This document shows positions 11,297 through 23,471 of a stretch of DNA of 64,000 nucleotides, piece after piece. The notes beneath the pieces were generated by a model, which was given only the letters and a program-made list of their open reading frames with translations, was not told the origin of the DNA and did not search any database. The first letter of the stretch is position 1; every line of letters begins with the position of its first letter. The position numbers were made by a program, and so were the translations under genes. This DNA comes from Cladorrhinum sp. PSN259 (taxonomy: Eukaryota; Ascomycota; Sordariomycetes; Sordariales; Podosporaceae). The DNA lies in NCBI GenBank assembly GCA_033725935.1, contig MU867074.1, positions 641,511-705,510 of the forward strand, read 5' to 3'.

Positions 11297-14200
11297 TCAG
11301 TTCGCATCACGAACTAGCCTGGCACCGACCCAGGCGTAGGGGTAGTTCCGCTGGTACCAGTTGACACTATGATGTCATTAGTATACTGTTTCGAAACCAT
11401 GTCAGCATGGCAAAAAAACTTACAAACTCTTCCTTCCAGCAATGCGAGGGTGTGTAGCCCACGAGCCACCAAGCACGATGTTATGCTTCTCATCAAAGAA
11501 GTCCGCAGTATACCCTGGGTACAACTCCATCGGCGTGAATCCTTCCCATCTGCGTAGCACAGAACTGGTCCACTCCCACACGCCGCCCATCTCCGCCTGG
11601 CCAGCCAAGGAACCACCACGTCCAGTCACGGGCATTGGATGCCAATGATGCATGCCGATGTTGGCGCCATCCAAATCAACGAACAGATCATCACGCTTGC
11701 TGACGCCGGCCTCCGAAGCTGCGGTTGTGGGAGTGGCCGGAGGTGAGATTTCGACGCCATTGTTGCACAGGTGGCTGCGGCGATAAACGTCAGCTTCTGA
11801 GCGATGAAGGAAAATTTCCGTAAGCACTTACGCATTCACGGCTGGCACGGTCTTGCCAAGCTGTTTCTCGACGTCCTTTTTTTTCAACTCTTCGGCGTAG
11901 GCGTAGATGCTCCTGGCTTCCTCAAATGTCGGGATCCGACCTCCCATCCAGGAAGCGCAGCCCGCAAGCTCGTCGTACGATGCGAAAACTGGCCAGTCAA
12001 GTGCAAGCTTCAGGGGCACAAGACCATATACTGTCCGGACAGCTTTGCTGTCCAGAAATGATTTCGGGAGTGAAGAAGTGCAGTTTGTGTGACAATCTGT
12101 GCGACTGTGGTGTCCATTGGTTCCGTTCCTGACGACATTGTCGGACCAGGATGCCGGCAACTTTTCAATGCCATTGTCGTACATGTATTGTGCATACTGG
12201 GTTAGGTATGTTAGAACCAAAACAAACCGTTGTCAAACTTTGAAATCGGCATACCTCCTCGTTGGTAAATGGTCGTCCTTGAGCTTGGAATGAGTGGACT
12301 TTCGCCTGTCTTACAGGCTTTTCGTTATCCCTGTATAATTTGATCAGTACCAAAACAAAAGAGCAATCAATTTCGGATGCAGATGTCTTACCAGCCATAA
12401 TGGGCATCTGGATCAGTGCCATCTTCAGGATCCTGTATGCCGATGGTAATCTCCTGCTCAGGAATTGTGAACCACTCGTTGGGAACTCTCTCAGATCGTG
12501 CCTTGAGCGCGAGCTTCTCAAAATCTGGGACCGGGAAGTGAGATGGCGGCTTTGTCCTATTACTCTGGAGCATCATGTAAAGGAGGGTCTCGATATGCAT
12601 GATCTCATGCTCGAAGCCCACCCAGACAGCCCGACCCACATGCCGTGGAATACTATCTGGGCCACCTGCATACAGAGTCCGCACTCTGCCCCGCACACGG
12701 GCTTGATAGGCTAGGATTTCTTCGACTGGAGGCCACTCGTCAGGTATCTCTGAGTGTGCATGGCACATCTCCGGATTGTCGACATCTGGGTCGATACCTC
12801 TCTCAAAGATCTGTGCGTAGTTTGACGGCTCAGTAGGTGCCTGTTTGGTGGTCTTGGTCAACTGGATATCAAGAAACGTGGGGATATGGCCCAAGTAGAA
12901 AATGCAAGCATTTCGGAGCTTGATGGGCTTCTCCAGAAGCTCATCATGAGGGAGCATTTCGCGAGTAACGACATCCCAGGCTGCCCACAGTGCCTCCCAG
13001 TCTTCCAGGGCCGGCAAAGCCCCACGGGCATACACGGAGGAAATCAGGCTGAATGACATCTTGGATTTGGTGAGAAGGTGAAGACCTGCAGGAAAGGGTC
13101 GTGTTAGTTGTATGCAGTCTACTAATGTACAAGCAATGCAAGTCCAAGGCTTGGGTGGTGTCAACCCCGCAGCCCAACACCACCACTTGGGGGAGTCATG
13201 GAAGGATCCCGCTACATTCGGCAGTGTCATGATAGTGTATCGCGGAAGCGAAGTGTCGTACGACTAACTGGCCCCCACGTGTCACGAAAACGTGGGGTGT
13301 GAAGCTTTGTGGAAGCCAGTTAGGGTCGCCGGGATGGAGAAGAGCCCATTGTGCGAGTTTCAATCCAGTCAAGGAATCCAGGGCCAACTCACCATATTCG
13401 TTGCCATGCATCCACTTGCCAATCTCGGTCATTCCCGCCGAGTCCCAGAGTTTCTGCGTCTCCGCTGGTGACCACTTCAAGCTCTCCTCGACTTGGATTC
13501 TCTCGTGTGGCCGAATAAGCTGACCCATGACTGTGATGTCACGATAAGGGGCATAGAAGGCTTGGTGGCGCCCTCCTTCGGCGTCATAGACATACTCTCC
13601 AATGACTCTCCAGTCGCTCTCCTCAAAGACGGTCTCTCCAAGGACCTTGTTGGCGTTCCGGAGACCATTGAGTATGAACCTGGATTTGTCAGAGAGTCGG
13701 TTCACAAGGTCCTTTACAGGGTCTCGGGTGTTACGTACTCATGCGTGACGCCCTCTTTGTCTATATGGCGAGCATGTTAGGGTCAGCACAACGAACACAA
13801 CAAGTGTGGTAACACATACCGTTATAAGCATGACTGTGATTGTAGTCAGCAATATTCATGGCTAAGGGCGGCAAAATCAGATTTCAACTTACTAGACCCT
13901 ACCCGGGTCGTTGCAGGCGTCCACTCCAATCAACATGGTATCACCGTGGCCAAGGACATCAGCAAAGTTTTTAAGAAAGGAGGCCGCATCACTCCGGTCA
14001 AAATTTCCTGGCACAACTACGTCAGGCGCTGGCAAGCGAGAGATCGGGCAAAAATGAACTCACCAATACTCGAACCGAGGCTCAAGATGCATTTGCGTCT
14101 TGAGGTATTGGATGGGTTCTTGAGCCACTCCCGTCCGTCGTCATAGGTCCCCAGCAGACCGTGAGCATGAACATGGTGGTATGTGGGCAGCTGAGCAAGC

Positions 14201-14769
14201 GTTCGCTCAAGCTCTTGCCGTGACAGATCCAATGCGTAGTAGTCAATGTCTTTGCCGGCGTTCTCAAGAGCTTGTAGGAGGTAGTTGACTTTTCGCAGGT
14301 TTCTAGGTGTTCGGTCAGCAAATATGTCCAACTTCCATGCTCCACAAAACCCCCTATCACTGCAACTCACCCACTTCCCAGCTCAATGATCATGGAGCCT
14401 GAGGGAATTCCCTTGACAATGTCCGCAGCACATGACTGAATGATTTCGATCTCGTCATTGGTCAGGTAATACTCCTCCAAGTATGTGATCTAGAGCTCGG
14501 TTAGTGGCTGGGGTTCTAACTATAGTCAGAGCGGAGCAATTTACCTTCTCGAACAGCTGTAAGCCCCTTTCATCATAGAGAAGAAGTGTAGGCAGCTTTC
14601 TAGGGCCATCAGTGGGGTTGAACTGGGAGAATATTTCTGCTTTAATGTTGATTTCAACCTCAACACGACGAATGTCAATGATGTCGAGCACTCCTGTATC
14701 CTTTTTACCCTTCCACAGGCCGGGAAGGGTACCATACGGCACTACAGCTATCTCTCCTACACCGGGCAT
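11297..14769 (-). CDS. egt-1: Ergothioneine synthase Egt1 (EgtD-EgtB fusion)
   Basis: Bifunctional enzyme: trimethylates histidine to hercynine, then joins it oxidatively to cysteine as a sulfoxide. Twelve exons: 14769-14545, 14489-14371, 14302-14064, 14007-13893, 13833-13820, 13760-13739, 13679-13393, 13085-12392, 12330-12255, 12196-11832, 11774-11424, 11366-11297; 858 aa. The N-terminal half is the EgtD-like SAM methyltransferase (motif IIELGSGNLRK; CILSLGSSIGNF; DPGRVYHAYNDKEGVTHEF). The C-terminal half is the EgtB-like sulfoxide synthase with the iron-binding HX3HXE motif as HEIMHIE (His500, His504, Glu506). It ends in the FGE-sulfatase-like fold (VLGGSWATHPRIAGR, then NWYQRNYPYAWVGARL). 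Length and domain order match fungal Egt1. Exons 5 and 6 are only 14 and 22 nt and are supported by frame and conserved residues. Intron 7 is unusually long (307 nt). Confidence 0.95.
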
Positions 14770-17700
14770 TTTGCTGTAGTTGATTGACGGCCTTGCTTGA
14801 GTTGAGGTTTAGTGATGGTGTTTTCTGCAAGGAAATGATGTGCTATCATAAGATGACGCCAGAGCAAGCTGGAAACGGGAGCAACAAGTATATATATAAT
14901 GGGGTATGATGTATTCGGGTCCGGGTTACCGGGTTGTGGGTTGGCGAAACAAAGAACGGGATCTAAGTTAGTTACAGTCTGGGACGCATACAAGTCTCCA
15001 CGGATGTGTAAAATAATACTGGAAATTTGGGGAGACTTCACATTGTAGCGTGACTACAGAACCACAGGTGGACTCATGACCAATAACGCACCCCATCGCG
15101 GTGGATCGGTTCTCGCTCTTCATTGCCAATCAAGGCATCAAATTGGACACCATGAGGCCCGGTTCCATCGAAAGCTCTTGCCCGGAAGCTAAGGGAACAG
15201 AAGAGGTCCAAAGAAAGAACGAGACCCGCCCTTCCCGTCAGGGCAGTCAGCCAGCCATTCCAGACGAGAGAGGGGGAGTTCGTCGGGACAGGGCGGATGT
15301 TGGACAGCCGCTAGCATCTCCCCGAAGCATGATCTCCTCCATTCCAGAAGGATTTCCATTCGGCTATGTGCCTCGATGTGCCTGAACGACGGCGAAGAAA
15401 CCAAATCTTTTTGTCATGGAATGCAGGCGGCACCGCCTCATTTCTGGGAGAACGTGGGAGTCGCATATGCAAGCCATGCAAGGGACAAATCACAAGACTA
15501 GTTCAAGACGCCTCCGGCTCCTTTAGCCCCACGCCATCACAGCCTCGGAGAGCTTAGCGCGCTTTTCTGTGCATTCACGGGCCATGCTGTGTTCCTGGAC
15601 TGACCGTTTTTGCGCAGGGAGGGAGGGCGTCAAGGGAGTCTTGGGAACTGGTCTCCCAAGAGACTGGGGTTGACAAGTGTTGACGCAGATCAAAATCCGG
15701 GGAGCATGGAACATGGCACCGCCTTGGGACTGGCACATGGGACTTTAACTTTCGATAGGAAAACCATGATGGATGGCCCTGCCGCCTGCCGGTGTGTGCC
15801 TGCCGCATCACTCAGCGTCAAAGTCCCAGATCTTTTAAAGTTGGCCAGTGCACTTTCCATGTTTAAAAGATGCCGGACAAGGATGGTGGATTCGGAGCAC
15901 TCGGACAGGGCAGGATTACCTGCGGGATCGTCCCCATTTTTTTCAGGTTGATTGGAAAGTGGACTTGAAAATTCTTCTCGGTCTCTCTTGCCTCGATCGA
16001 CTAGAATTCGAGAGCGAAAAAATGGGCGAAGGGAACGGTCAACACCGGCAATAGGTTTTCTGATTCTTAACATTTGCAGTGTTGTTCAACGTGGAGCCAC
16101 CTGCAGTTCGCTTCGATGACGCCGGCGGCAGAAAGAACACCCCGCCCTTAGTATGCACCACTCAGGTGCCAGGTACCCCTCACAACCGGAGCTGAGACAT
16201 CGGGACACCCCGCTTCTGGCCCTATGAGTACGATGAGATCTCTGGAGAATCGATTCCGACATGTCATCTTTGTGTTCCAAAACTGCACCTAATAAAAATT
16301 CCTGAAATTGTCGGTGTGGAAAACCGGACAGGTCGGGCGCCACCCGGCACCGTGATGGGACGTTCGGAGATGCATGGCCACCGATCAGTGGTACAGAAGA
16401 GTATTGTGGCCCAAAAGGATACATCGGTGTCGATCCCACCACGCAACTACTCCTCCTGCAAACACACCTGCGCAACAATTATGGTATCCTCTCGCATTGT
16501 ACATACGGTGTACGAGGATGTTGTCGGAATCTCAGCATCTTGATGCCAGAAAATGAATCATCGACGTCATCTCTTGGGCATTTCGAGATCGTCGAGCTCT
16601 GTTTCAATTCAGGAGCCACAAAGACGCATCCGGGACCAGCCGCTTTAATCCCCTTTTGGGTGGTTTTATTTGTCCGCTGAAAAGATTCCGGAAAACATCC
16701 CACGCCAAGATTCGCCGGGCTCGTTGCTAGTGTGAGCCGGCGACGACCCACTGGACACCTCCCAAAAAGAGAGCTCTGCAGAAAGCAGCTCCCAGACCTC
16801 CTACCGGTCACCCGTCGAGCTGCATGCCGAGACGTTTCCTCTGTTCGTCAGTTGTCGGGAATGTGCGGGGAACCATGTATTTCATATAGGACACGGCATG
16901 GGTTTGTTTGGTCATCGTCGATTCGTTCAGGGGCACTGTTGATATCTCCAGGAATACAGTCCTACAGGAACCAAGAACTCAAGAATAGTTTCCCAGTTCT
17001 CAGACTGGCCCCATCCAAAAGCCCGGCTCCTAGACACCGGAGGCATTCCCATAGTTCCCCTTGGTCCTATGACGATGTCATTCAAGTCCCTTGCAACAAG
17101 GATATAGAACCTGGGGTTTGACGGCAGTTCCAGAAGGACGAGAAAAGTCTCATCTCTCTCGTAATTTGTCCGTCAATCAGCTGATTGCTTCCCGACATTG
17201 AACCCCGATGCGAATGCCACGGAAACCCGCCTGTATGGATCGCACCCCAGTCTCTTGGTTCGTCGTTAGATCATGTGGTCCGCAGAAGCTGATCTCGTCT
17301 TGAGAAACAAGTGCGTGGGCTGGTCCGATGCTTTCTCCACAGTGTCTCTCGGGGGCGGAGGCCGGACATCTTCCGGCATGGGGGCACACCGACTCGGATC
17401 GGGCGGGGACAAGGACGTGGGTTTGATGACGGTGAGGTTATCTCTCGGCTTTCTTCACCAACGAGAACCCCCCATTCTTGTGCCTGTGTCCAGGTGACCA
17501 AGCCTTCCGTGTGTGGCTTTCCAGGGGGCTGTTGATCCGTAAGCACCCCATCAAGTTCTCAACAAAATTCATGTCGGGGGGAAAGAGACCGGGAAGTTCC
17601 ATCACACAAGAGACAGTGTCACAAGGGGTTTCTCGGCGTTAATCACCTGATTACGTGAAATCTCGCGACTCGAGGTTCCATTGGGCGGCGCGGTCTGACG

Positions 17701-17992
17701 CGTCCCGCAGAGTTCGCTATTCATGCTTCACCCTTTGTTAGGCCGTGGTTGCAGAATGCACATCCCAAATCAGCGTTCATTGCGGCCCGACTCAAGATTA
17801 ACCAATCAGAGGTTAATAAGTGGCATATGCTATTTATATACTCGATACGGAATGCGGTCTGCTTGGATCTTGTTGAGCTGAGCGGTCAATGTCAATGTAA
17901 AAGATGAGGGAAAGCCCATTTCCCGCTCAGTCCTCTACGACTTCCTCAACCAACGTTTGCCCATCTATTCGATTCAATCAGCATACATAACC
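14770..17992. other. 3.2 kb interval without a recognisable gene
   Basis: Only short frames with no domain signature occur, on both strands, and base composition is balanced. It includes the egt1 promoter side (left) and the promoter of the GFA-domain gene (right). An imperfectly spaced inverted repeat with 10-bp arms lies at 15830-15839 / 15862-15871. I see no tRNA, 5S rRNA or transposon signature. Confidence 0.5.
17797..17840 (+). promoter_or_regulatory. Core promoter of the GFA-domain gene: CCAAT box in an inverted repeat, then TATA box
   Basis: A 7-bp inverted repeat (ATTAACC at 17797-17803, GGTTAAT at 17811-17817) carries a CCAAT pentamer at 17802-17806. A TATA-like TATTTATATA lies at 17831-17840, about 150 bp before the ATG at 17993. 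The spacing suits a fungal core promoter. The assignment is inferred from motifs only. Confidence 0.5.
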
Positions 17993-19062
17993 ATGGCAGG
18001 CGCAGATCAAGCCATCAAACAAAAGTACCGTGGCAATTGCCATTGCGGTGCCTTTGTCTTTGAGCTCGACATTCCCGAGATCAAATCCACCCAGACATGT
18101 AACTGCAGTATTTGCACCAAGAGGTCCTATATCTGGGTTATGGCTGGCGTCGATCTGACCATCATCAAGGATGAGGGAACTCTGGTCGATTATTCGTATG
18201 GCCCCAAGAATTTAATCCACAAGTCTTGTGGCAAGTGTGGTGTTGCTGTCTTTTCGACCTCTGATACCAACCCTCCTTCCATGAAGGTGGGCGTCAATGT
18301 GAGTAACAACAGCTCAAAAACCTTGGTGTCAAGAAATTCCGAACTCAAATACCCTTTACCAGGCCCGCGCTCTCCAGAACCTTGACTTCTACAACTTGAA
18401 AACGACCGAGTAAGTCATAGCCTCAACCCATTCTTTGCCAGAGTCCGCATAGTAACAGCAATGCGACATAGCTACGGTGGCGCCGCTCTTGGAGCCAAGT
18501 ACGAGCCAACCCCTTACACCGGCCCGGAGCCTCAGCCTACAACCTTCACCGATGGCAAAGTCTACCACGGCAGTTGCCACTGCGGAGCAGTCACGGCCGC
18601 TCTGAAAGTGCCCACATCGTTGGAGGATAAGTCCTACAAGGAACCCATCATGGAGTGCAATTGTAGTCTTTGCAGACGTGTAAGTCTTGCTGCCACCCTG
18701 CCTGTCATCGCCCTTTCTTACATATACTTATCGACCAGATCGGAGCCACATGGATCTATCCCACGCATTCCCAACTTGTTGTGCAGGGCAAAGAGAACCT
18801 CACGCCCTACGCCTTTGGACACAAGTCGTGGAGGAGATGGTTCTGCAAGACTTGTGCTGTGTATATCTTTACAGACGTCAATGATGACCTGACAGCGGAG
18901 GAATTGGCTGCGTTACCGGAGGGTGTGAGGGGTTTCCGTGAGAAAATGGGTGATCGGAGACCGTTCAACCTCCGGGTTCTGGATGAATTTGACTTGGGAA
19001 GTGTGGATGCCAAGTTGAATGATGGGTGGAAGAACCAGACGCCCGAGTATGTGAATCCATGA
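17993..19062 (+). CDS. Tandem GFA/CENP-V domain protein
   Basis: Exons 17993-18298, 18363-18409, 18472-18679 and 18739-19062 give 294 aa. It contains two copies of the zinc-binding GFA (glutathione-dependent formaldehyde-activating enzyme-like, formerly DUF636) fold. Copy 1 has GNCHCGAF, CNCSICTK and CGKCG; copy 2 has GSCHCGAV, CNCSLCRR and CKTC. The paired CxC and CxxC motifs supply structural and catalytic zinc ligands in the family. The family name comes from a proposed reaction with glutathione and formaldehyde; for most fungal members the substrate is unknown, so I name only the domain. No signal peptide or membrane segment is seen, so it is probably cytosolic. The start is the ATG at 17993; a longer in-frame extension lacks an ATG. 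It converges with the ribokinase gene, their ends 150 bp apart. Confidence 0.9.
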
Positions 19063-19212
19063 GGTGTATACTTGAGCTATTCTCAAAGGAGCAGACGTAG
19101 CCGCCGCCAAATCTGATTATAATTTCTGTCTAACAAACATACCATCACTGGCTTTCGTTCTCTCCTCTCATGCATTCCAACTAATATCTCAGACCTCAAT
19201 CTCCCTCTCACC

Positions 19213-20190
19213 TTACTCAACCTCATCCCTCCAAGGAATCGAATCCTGCGCGCCAGCCCTCTGCACAGTAATTGCGCTCGTCTTATTAGCCTTCCTAACC
19301 GCCTTCTCGATATCAAAGTCCTTCCCAACAATATCCAACGCATACCTCCCCACAAAGGTATCACCAGCAGCAGTGGTATCAACGACCTTGATACCCTTCT
19401 CAGCCTCCACCAGTCCCTTCTTCCCCTTATTATCAATGTAAAATACTCCCCTGCCTCCTAAAGTAATAACGACATTCTCTACACCCCTTTCTAAGAACTT
19501 CTTTCCTACTTTTTCGAGTCCCTCCTCGGTATCTAACGCTGACTCCTCAACCCCGCCTAAAATACTAGCCTCGGTTTCATTAACGATCAGGTGCGCCAAC
19601 CCTGCATAAACCTCGTCGGGTAGTTTCTGCGCAGGAGCAGGATTCAACAGCAACTTTACTCCGGTCTCCTTCGCTTTAGCCACAGCGGCAAGCACCGTCT
19701 CCATGGGAATTTCGAGCTGCATAATCAGCAGATCCGTTCCCTCAACCGCCTTCTGCACATAACTTTCCCCCTTGACCAAATGATTCGCTTCGGCACTCAG
19801 AATGATCCTGTTCTGTCCGGTAGGTTCATCAACCACTATCAGCGCAATCCCCGTTTTGGTGTCTGGGATTTCCGCCACGAGGGTGGGATCAACTCCATAG
19901 TTGGAGAGATTTGACTTGAGCAGAGTGCCGTAAGAGTCTGAACCCACTGCGCCTACCATCGTGACGAGCGCGGTAGGTAATTGTGAGGCCGAACCGGGCG
20001 GGGTGGAGGCAGTGCGGGATCGGGAGAGCTTCCCGCATGCTACTGCCTGGTTTGCTCCTTTGCCACCTGGGGATGTTACGAACGAGGTTGCCGTCAGGGT
20101 TTCTCCTGGGAGAGGGTGATGTGGGACGTAGGAGACTAGGTCTATGTTTAGGGAACCTAGGATTGTGATTTTGGGAAGTGCAGAAGACAT
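19213..20190 (-). CDS. Ribokinase (PfkB family)
   Basis: Single-exon gene, 325 aa, for ATP-dependent phosphorylation of D-ribose to ribose-5-phosphate in the cytosol. The PfkB signature 1 region is seen as SPGGKGANQAVACGKL near residue 40. The N-terminal ITILGSLNIDLV strand is typical of ribokinases. Signature 2 is TTAAGDTFVG near residue 280, with the catalytic Asp in AAGDTF. The asparagine-rich NPAPA segment (LLLNPAPAQ) and NETEA also match ribokinase. A Ser/Thr/Pro-rich insertion follows the first signature (about residues 55-70). Length is normal. A related PfkB sugar kinase cannot be fully excluded, but the motif set favours ribokinase. Confidence 0.92.
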   Translation of the reverse strand: MSSALPKITILGSLNIDLVSYVPHHPLPGETLTATSFVTSPGGKGANQAVACGKLSRSRTASTPPGSASQLPTALVTMVGAVGSDSYGTLLKSNLSNYGVDPTLVAEIPDTKTGIALIVVDEPTGQNRIILSAEANHLVKGESYVQKAVEGTDLLIMQLEIPMETVLAAVAKAKETGVKLLLNPAPAQKLPDEVYAGLAHLIVNETEASILGGVEESALDTEEGLEKVGKKFLERGVENVVITLGGRGVFYIDNKGKKGLVEAEKGIKVVDTTAAGDTFVGRYALDIVGKDFDIEKAVRKANKTSAITVQRAGAQDSIPWRDEVE

Positions 20191-20800
20191 TGCGGTGGTG
20201 GTTTAAATGAGGTTCTGAACGTGCAATGTTTTGCTGGTGGTGGTTGTGGTGTTGTTGACGTTGTCGTCGTTTTGAGTGTTGATGTCGATGGGGAGGTCCA
20301 AAGTGGGGTAAGCGTGTTGTGTGAATGAGGGGAAGATTGATGAGGCCAGAAATGAAGGTTTTGTATTCAACAAAGAATTCTTGTCCGTGGATATGAGTTT
20401 TTCCCTTCAAGTTAGTGAAGAAAATAGTGTTTGCTTCTAATGATGTAAGAGGAAGGAGGGAGAGACTTGATGGCGGATTAAATCCACCTCGAATTGTGGG
20501 CTGATTGCCGAGACTATCCGTTTTTATGACATCTCCAGCGTCCTCGGCAACGGGTCTTGTGATCAACAACATGCTGCCATGAGCTGATGCCAAAAACACT
20601 ACATAGTGGCTGAGCTTCTAGATCCCGATGCACGAGATTCAGCCGGCTTAAACGCTTGGTGACAGCAATCTTCAATTCGCAGATGTAGGACACCCGAAAT
20701 TTGATATTCCAGTTTTACGCTTCCCGGTCATCACTCTTTATCCCAGAACCGCTATACTACAAGAAGAAAACATTCCAAAACGCCAATTATTTCTCACTGT
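20191..20800. other. Intergenic between ribokinase and CLC genes
   Basis: Upstream region of the ribokinase (leftward) and 3' side of the CLC gene. No separate gene is evident. Confidence 0.5.
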
Positions 20801-23471
20801 TTACCTCCTCTGTCTACTATCCATCTCTACCCCTTCCTCATGATCATCATCGCCAATCTCAAAATCATCCAACCCAACATCTTCAGTCCCATCCAAAATC
20901 TCTCTTTCTCCTGTCCTTTGCCCTTCCCATGAATCTCTCAGCTTGATCCTTCCACCGCTCAAGCCTGTAACTCGATCGGATACCCAGCCAGCAGCGCTCT
21001 TCATCATCTCCCAAACCCTCTCCTGTCCTTCTTGCTCCTGACCAAGCACTTCTCTGTCTCTATTTCCGTGCTCAGCGGCCTCAGCCTTGAACTGATACTT
21101 TAAGCAATCTTTGACAGTTACCAAACCCATCAGTTTGCCATGGTATTCGACCAAGATAACTCTGGGCCCGATCTTGCGGAACAGTTCCATGACTGTTTCT
21201 AACGGTAACCTGGGATGGACTGAAAGAGGTGTGGTGTCGACGTAGCGAGAAAAGTCGACAGTTGTAGAAGAGGATGAGGCGTAATCTAGCGGCTCTCCAG
21301 TGGTGAGAGGATTAGACGTGGTAAATACTATTGGCGTGGTGGTCGTCGGGTCCAGAGCTGAATCGGCAACGGAAGAAGATGCGAACGTGCATTTCGTCAA
21401 TGGACTAAGAGAGCGCTCCCTTTTCGCACGCTCGACTGCATAACTCAGTTCTGTGCGGCCAATGTATCCTATCAAGATCTTGGAATTCTCATCATCAACG
21501 ATGGGAAAGCCTTGATAGCTATCCTTCGAAAGCAGCCGCTCAACTGCCTTGAGAGTCAAACCGGTCGAGGGTATTGAAACAACATCAGTGATCATGACGT
21601 GAGAGACTGGGACTCCAAAATTGTGTTCCTCCTTATTGTCTAGATATGGGAAGCCGCTGAACCAAATCATGCGGTCTGCAATCCCACCACTCCCAAAAAG
21701 CTCACTGACGGCTTTTGTTACACCTACCACAATCATGGTGGGTAGGATGTAAGTGAGCGCGCCGGTAAGTTCGAACATGATGACGACGACCGAGACATAG
21801 ATGTGCATAATACCACTGAGAGCTGAGGCAGCTCCGAGGAAGGCGTAAGTTCCAGGAGTGATGCATGGTACGTCTGGCTGACAGGAAGAGAAGAACACGC
21901 TTTGGGGATTGGAATCATAAAGAGCTTGAACAATGATGCCGACTGTTCGACCAAACAGTGCTCCAATGGCCATCGACGGAACGAAGATTCCTGCCGGCAC
22001 TTTGCAGCCATACGAGATAATGACAAAGAATACCCGGACGACGGTGGCGATGACGAGGGAGATTACATTCCGCAGGCGATGCTTGGACTCGCAGAGGCCA
22101 TGATAATCCTCGGCGCCTTCACACTCTAAGAAGAGGATCTCCATGCTCTCAGTCATGTCGATCCTTAGGAAGGCGTTCGGATAACAGACAACTGCCGTTG
22201 CGGCTGCCAACAGAACCGCTTCGAGAATGGCGTAGTTGGCAAGGTACTTCTTCCGAAACGCCTGAACCCTCAGGTTCCACTTGATGACGAAAGCGCCATA
22301 TAGACCACCAAAAACACCAATGATGATGTAGAACAAAACCTCAAAGAAGTGCCATGTCCGGTCATACCTCACCTGGAACATGACCAACTGCCCTGTCCTG
22401 AAGGGATTCATGGCAGCGAGCACTGCGGTAGCAACCAAAGCACAGAAGTAGCTCCTCCACATGGTCTTAAGGGGGAAGTAGCTCGACATCTCCTCAAGAG
22501 AGAAGAGCACGCCTCCGATGGGGCTGCCAAAAGCTACAGCAACACCAGCAGCAGCACAGGCGCTGAGAATCTCTCTGGTCTTGGAGGCATTTCGACGGTA
22601 TTTGTTAAAAAGCTTGGAAATGACATTGCCCGTACAGACGGCATAGTGCACGCTAGGTCCCTCTTTTCCAACCGAGAGACCTGAGCCAATGGCGAGGGGC
22701 AGTGCAATGGATTTGATGGCCAAAGTCCTAAACCCAAGAAAGCCCTTCATTATAAACCCCGCGATAATGCACTTTATCTCTGAGATACCAGAACCGGCGG
22801 CGTAGGGGGCATAAGACCTGACGAGAGTGGCTGAAGTAAAGGAAAACAGTATCTATGGCCGAGTCAGCGCAAGGGAAAAACAGCGAAAGAAGTCAAACAG
22901 GAACACTAACCGCAAACATAATGTACAAAAAGTAGTTGATCGGCTCTAGCCCAGTCCATCTTTCCCAGTCGGCGCATCCATTATCTTCACCCCAGCAGCA
23001 AAAGTTCTCATTCAAGTAGAATCCAGTCTTGCAGTGACCCATCTTGATGTCGGCCAGCCATTCCGTAATGATATTCAGAAAGGCAGCATTGAGCCCAATA
23101 GCGGCACCGATGATTGTAACAACAATCCAACCCTGTGCTGCCTCATAGGACTCTAATATCCTCTGCTTCCAGTCAAACTGTCCAGTGTCGTAAAGACCTG
23201 CTGTTCGTTTCCTCCTCGACTTTCGGCGCAGCTGCTCCCTCGCAGCATCCTGTACCCAGTCGATGGTGGTAAAATCCTCATAGCGCTTGATCTTTGCGAT
23301 CTCCTCCTCTATTTGATGCTGCGCAGCAATTCCCTGTCCATTCTGGCCCTCCCCGCGCTCGGCGGTAGCTGTCGATACGGCAAAGGACAGCCTCGAGCTC
23401 ACTGAGGGGCGTCGCACCACGGGTGGTACTCTCGAGGACGAGTATGACGTCGATCTTGATTGGGGATTCAT
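20801..23471 (-). CDS. CLC-family chloride channel/transporter
   Basis: Exons 23471-22911 and 22852-20801 (58-nt intron) encode 870 aa. After a basic cytosolic N-terminus come multiple membrane helices with the selectivity motifs GSGISEIK (residues 207-214) and GKEGPSVH (249-256). Glu251 is the gating/exchange glutamate, and GIFVPSMAIG is the third signature. The C-terminal part has two CBS domains (about 610-670 and 745-795) and an acidic tail. The Ser in GSGISEIK, rather than Pro, is also found in the yeast Gef1 type, which sits in Golgi/endosomal membranes and supports acidification and copper loading. An endomembrane Cl-/H+ exchanger is therefore likely, by inference. The gene is divergent from the Dpb3-like gene with 572 bp between starts. 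Confidence 0.95.

Noticed and set aside
13196..13392. Extension of the egt1 exon 7 frame as coding sequence
   Set aside because: It breaks the conserved NEYGLHLL junction of Egt1; donor GTGAGT and a CTAAC branch site support an intron.
15690..16478. Two minus-strand frames of about 130 codons
   Set aside because: No recognisable domains or splice-linked continuation; treated as chance frames.
14770..17992. Dispersed 5S rRNA or second tRNA gene
   Set aside because: No T-arm consensus or 5S-like conserved segments were found in this interval.
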